64,000 nt of DNA from Bordetella avium (GTDB taxonomy: Bacteria; Pseudomonadota; Gammaproteobacteria; Burkholderiales; Burkholderiaceae_B). Shown here piece after piece: positions 61,982 through 64,000 of this stretch. Positions within the stretch are counted from its first letter, which is position 1. Each line of letters opens with the position of its first letter. The DNA lies in contig NZ_CP139969.1 of NCBI RefSeq assembly GCF_034424645.1, forward strand, positions 868,001 to 932,000, in the 5' to 3' direction. The position numbers and the translations under genes were made by a program. The notes below the pieces were generated by a model. It saw nothing but the letters and a program-made list of their open reading frames with translations, searched no databases and was not told where the DNA came from.

Positions 61982-63532
61982 ATGATGAACACCCCGATCC
62001 GTCTGGCCACGATCGCCGCGGCGCTGGCTCTGGCCGGTGCTGCCCAGGCGGCCACCATGCTGACCATTGCCGAGCCGGCCGACATCCGGTCCACCAATCC
62101 TGGTGTCAATCGCGACAACACTACCGACGGCGTGGTGTTGAATATGGTCGAAGGTCTGGTTGGATATCGTGACAACGGTACGGTAGCGCCTTTGTTGGCC
62201 AAGTCGGTCGATGTTTCCGATGACGGTCTGACCTACACCTTCAAACTGCGTGAGGGCGTGAAATTCCATAATGGCGCGCCACTGACGGCGGCCGACGTGC
62301 TGTGGAACTGGCAACGCTATATGGACCCTAAAACCGATTGGCGCTGCCGCAGCGATTTTGACGGCCGCAACGATCTGAAGGTGACCGAAGTCTCCGCACC
62401 CGATCCCATGACCGTGGTCATGAAAATCAACCACAAGTCAGCGGTTTTCCTCGATTCGCTGGCCCGCACGGATTGCGGCATGACGGCCATCGTGCACAAG
62501 GACTCGGTAAAGGCGGATGGGAGCTGGGACAAGCCCATTGGGACCGGCCCGTTCAAGTTCCGTGAATGGAAGCGCGGCGAATACACCCTGGTCGAGGCCT
62601 TCAAAGAATACCAATCGCCCCCCGGAGACAAGCCGGACGGCTATGTCGGCAGCAAGCGTCCGCTGGTTGACGAGGTCAAGTTTCTGGTGGTGCCGGACCC
62701 CTCCACCGCCAAGGCGGGTCTGCTGTCCGGTGCGATCGACGCCAGCCAGATCACCAATAGCGATGCGGGCGAGCTGAGCAAGAACGCCAAGCTGAGCGTA
62801 TTCGTGCCGCACGACGCCACCAAGCATGTGCTGCTCTTGCAGACGCGCGACCCATTGCTCAAGAATGTGAAGCTGCGCCAGGCCATGGCCGCCGCGCTGG
62901 ATATTCCGCAAATCGTGCAGGCCGCTTCGGAGGGCCTGGGCCAGTTGAACAACTCGGCGGTGCCAGCCGGTTCGGCCTATTACACCGATGCGCAGAAGCG
63001 CCGCTTCAAGTATGACCCGGCCCGCGTGCAGCAATTGCTCAAGGAGGCCGGTTACAAGGGCGAACCCATCGTTATCTATGCAAACAAGCGCGCCCACGTT
63101 CCGAGCTACCAGATTGCCGTGATGGCCCAGGCCATGTTGCAGGCCGCCGGCATCAACGCCCAGATCGAAGTAATCGAATGGGCCACGCAGCTCGATCGCT
63201 ACAACTCGGGTAAATACCAGGTCAGCTCCTTTAGCTATTCTTCCCGTCTGGACCCCGCGCTGAGCTTTGAGCAATTCGCGGGCGACAAGGACAAGCAGGC
63301 TCGCAAAGTCTGGGAAGATCCTAAAGCCCTGGCGCTGATCGACGCCAGCTTCTTGGAGTCCGATCCCGCCAAGCGTCAGGCCATTTTTGACGAGTTGCAA
63401 ACCCTGATGCTTGAACAAGTCCCGCTGATCGTGTTCTTTAATGGCGCCGATGCCTGGGCCTCCAGCAAGCGCCTGACCACGTTCAATGCCTGGGAAGGCA
63501 AGCCGCTGGCCTGGGAGACGGCCGTTAAGTAA
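61982..63532 (+). CDS. Periplasmic dipeptide-type substrate-binding protein (family 5)
   Basis: A 516-residue exported protein with a signal peptide (LATIAAALALAGAAQA) and the SBP_bac_5 fold: TLTIAEPADIRSTNP-like opening, LAKSVDVSDDGLTYTFKLREGVKFHNG (the family signature) and NVKLRQAMAAALDIPQIV. It is transcribed separately from its permeases but shares the palindromic operator, so it is probably the ligand-binding component of the same importer. ATG 61982 has an AGGAG site. Confidence 0.93.
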   Translation: MMNTPIRLATIAAALALAGAAQAATMLTIAEPADIRSTNPGVNRDNTTDGVVLNMVEGLVGYRDNGTVAPLLAKSVDVSDDGLTYTFKLREGVKFHNGAPLTAADVLWNWQRYMDPKTDWRCRSDFDGRNDLKVTEVSAPDPMTVVMKINHKSAVFLDSLARTDCGMTAIVHKDSVKADGSWDKPIGTGPFKFREWKRGEYTLVEAFKEYQSPPGDKPDGYVGSKRPLVDEVKFLVVPDPSTAKAGLLSGAIDASQITNSDAGELSKNAKLSVFVPHDATKHVLLLQTRDPLLKNVKLRQAMAAALDIPQIVQAASEGLGQLNNSAVPAGSAYYTDAQKRRFKYDPARVQQLLKEAGYKGEPIVIYANKRAHVPSYQIAVMAQAMLQAAGINAQIEVIEWATQLDRYNSGKYQVSSFSYSSRLDPALSFEQFAGDKDKQARKVWEDPKALALIDASFLESDPAKRQAIFDELQTLMLEQVPLIVFFNGADAWASSKRLTTFNAWEGKPLAWETAVK

Positions 63533-63597
63533 GCCAGTCTGTCAGTTGGAATACGGCCCGGCCTGCGCGCCGGGCTTGACCTTTATCAAGACTGAAA

Positions 63598-63623
63598 AAG
63601 CCCATCCTGACTACGATGGGCTT
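63598..63623 (+). terminator. Hairpin downstream of the binding-protein gene
   Basis: A perfect 9-bp stem AAGCCCATC/GATGGGCTT with an 8-nt loop, preceded by an A-run but followed by only two T residues. It may work as a minus-strand terminator or an mRNA 3' stabiliser. Confidence 0.5.
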
Positions 63624-63676
63624 GTCGCGTTGGTCCCGAACCCGGCGCGGCAATTCGCAATAGGAACCTCGAGTTG

Positions 63677-63710
63677 GCCCTGAAAGCCCTGGCTTTCAGG
63701 GCACTTTTTT
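63677..63710 (+). terminator. Rho-independent terminator downstream of the binding-protein gene
   Basis: A perfect stem GCCCTGAAAGCC/GGCTTTCAGGGC (12 bp, 2-nt spacer) followed by AC and six T residues; the strongest terminator in this intergenic region. Confidence 0.85.
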
Positions 63711-63727
63711 CCGCGTTGACCTGCGGG

Positions 63728-64000
63728 TCAGCGGCTGCCGCGCAGCACGCGCTGCACTAGGTCTGCATGGCCTTGTGCATCACTCTCGCGCGATACCACT
63801 TGCACGACGCCTAGGCGCGGACCCGAGCGCGTCAGAAAGCTCGTGTTCTGACTAAGCGAACCGGCGAACGTTCCTGTCGCGTCGATGCGATGCACGTTCA
63901 TCCCCTTGATCTGAATCGTCTCTTCCTTGGTGACGCGATAATCCGGCGCCGCCTGCTTTTGCTGCCGCACATAGCCTTGAGCGGCATGAGATAGAAAGCG
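63728..64000 (-). CDS. Unknown protein, C-terminal part (5' end outside window)
   Basis: The frame is open to the right edge, so only the last 90 codons are visible. The segment contains KEETIQIKGMNVHRIDATGTF and GPRLGVVQVVSRESDAQGHAD, a beta-rich pattern with no motif I can name. It is convergent with the binding-protein gene, with the terminator at 63677-63710 between. Function unknown. Confidence 0.55.
   Translation of the reverse strand, partial: RFLSHAAQGYVRQQKQAAPDYRVTKEETIQIKGMNVHRIDATGTFAGSLSQNTSFLTRSGPRLGVVQVVSRESDAQGHADLVQRVLRGSR

Noticed and set aside
63556..63577. GC-rich hairpin GCCCGG/CCGGGC after the binding-protein gene as the main terminator
   Set aside because: It lacks a proper T-run; the hairpin at 63677-63710 is far stronger.
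1..64000. CRISPR arrays, insertion sequences, integrases, prophage structural genes
   Set aside because: Looked for spaced repeats, transposase motifs and att-like repeats next to the three tRNA genes; none was convincing.

Overview
The window looks like chromosomal DNA of a GC-rich betaproteobacterium, most likely Alcaligenaceae and plausibly the genus Bordetella. This rests on the codon usage, the tpiA-secG-tRNA-Leu(GAG) neighbourhood, an orphan fimbrial subunit and EPS/cellulose gene content typical of Burkholderiales. The genus is an inference; no species is claimed. No insertion sequence, integrase, prophage module or CRISPR array was found.

Left part (1-9.6 kb): the 3' end of a threonine dehydratase gene, an orphan PIN-domain gene, a small membrane protein, and an orphan fimbrial subunit whose signal-peptide region contains an eight-copy 7-bp tandem repeat preceded by ATGs in all three frames. 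Two tRNA genes follow on the minus strand, tRNA-Ser(UGA) and a tRNA-Leu(UAA) interrupted in the anticodon loop by a 228-nt group I intron. Then come a quinone oxidoreductase, tpiA, secG, a complete four-gene ferric-siderophore ABC importer and tRNA-Leu(GAG).

Exopolysaccharide locus (9.7-33 kb): a rightward, largely translationally coupled operon carries the EpsF/EpsG-like pair, a polymerase, a glycoside hydrolase, two GT2 glycosyltransferases, a flippase and an acyltransferase. A leftward operon carries a polysaccharide export lipoprotein-like protein, an SGNH hydrolase, a GMC oxidoreductase, an epimerase and a glycosyltransferase. A TagA-type glycosyltransferase, an outer-membrane barrel, a WcaJ-type initiating transferase and manC complete the set. 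An approximately 1.65-kb segment is present twice: both acyltransferase copies are intact, but the flanking gene ends of the first copy have decayed.

Cellulose locus (33.6-51.6 kb): bcsD-bcsP-bcsQ-bcsA-bcsB-bcsB-bcsZ-bcsC followed by four wssFGHI-like acetylation genes, so the predicted product is an acetylated, c-di-GMP-controlled cellulose. Two features stand out: bcsB is tandemly duplicated, and bcsC is broken by a frameshift in a CG run and by a perfect 44-bp tandem duplication.

Right part (51.6-64 kb): an acid-resistance group (gadB, hdeA, and a gadC that has lost about half of its length internally), an unknown membrane protein, then an AsnC-type regulator, an alpha/beta hydrolase, a dipeptide-type ABC importer and a GntR regulator. 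The palindrome ATTGGCGCCAAT occurs in three promoters of this last group and defines a probable local regulon. The recurring theme is an envelope and biofilm island with several switch-like or decaying genes (fimbria, bcsC, gadC, duplicated acyltransferase).
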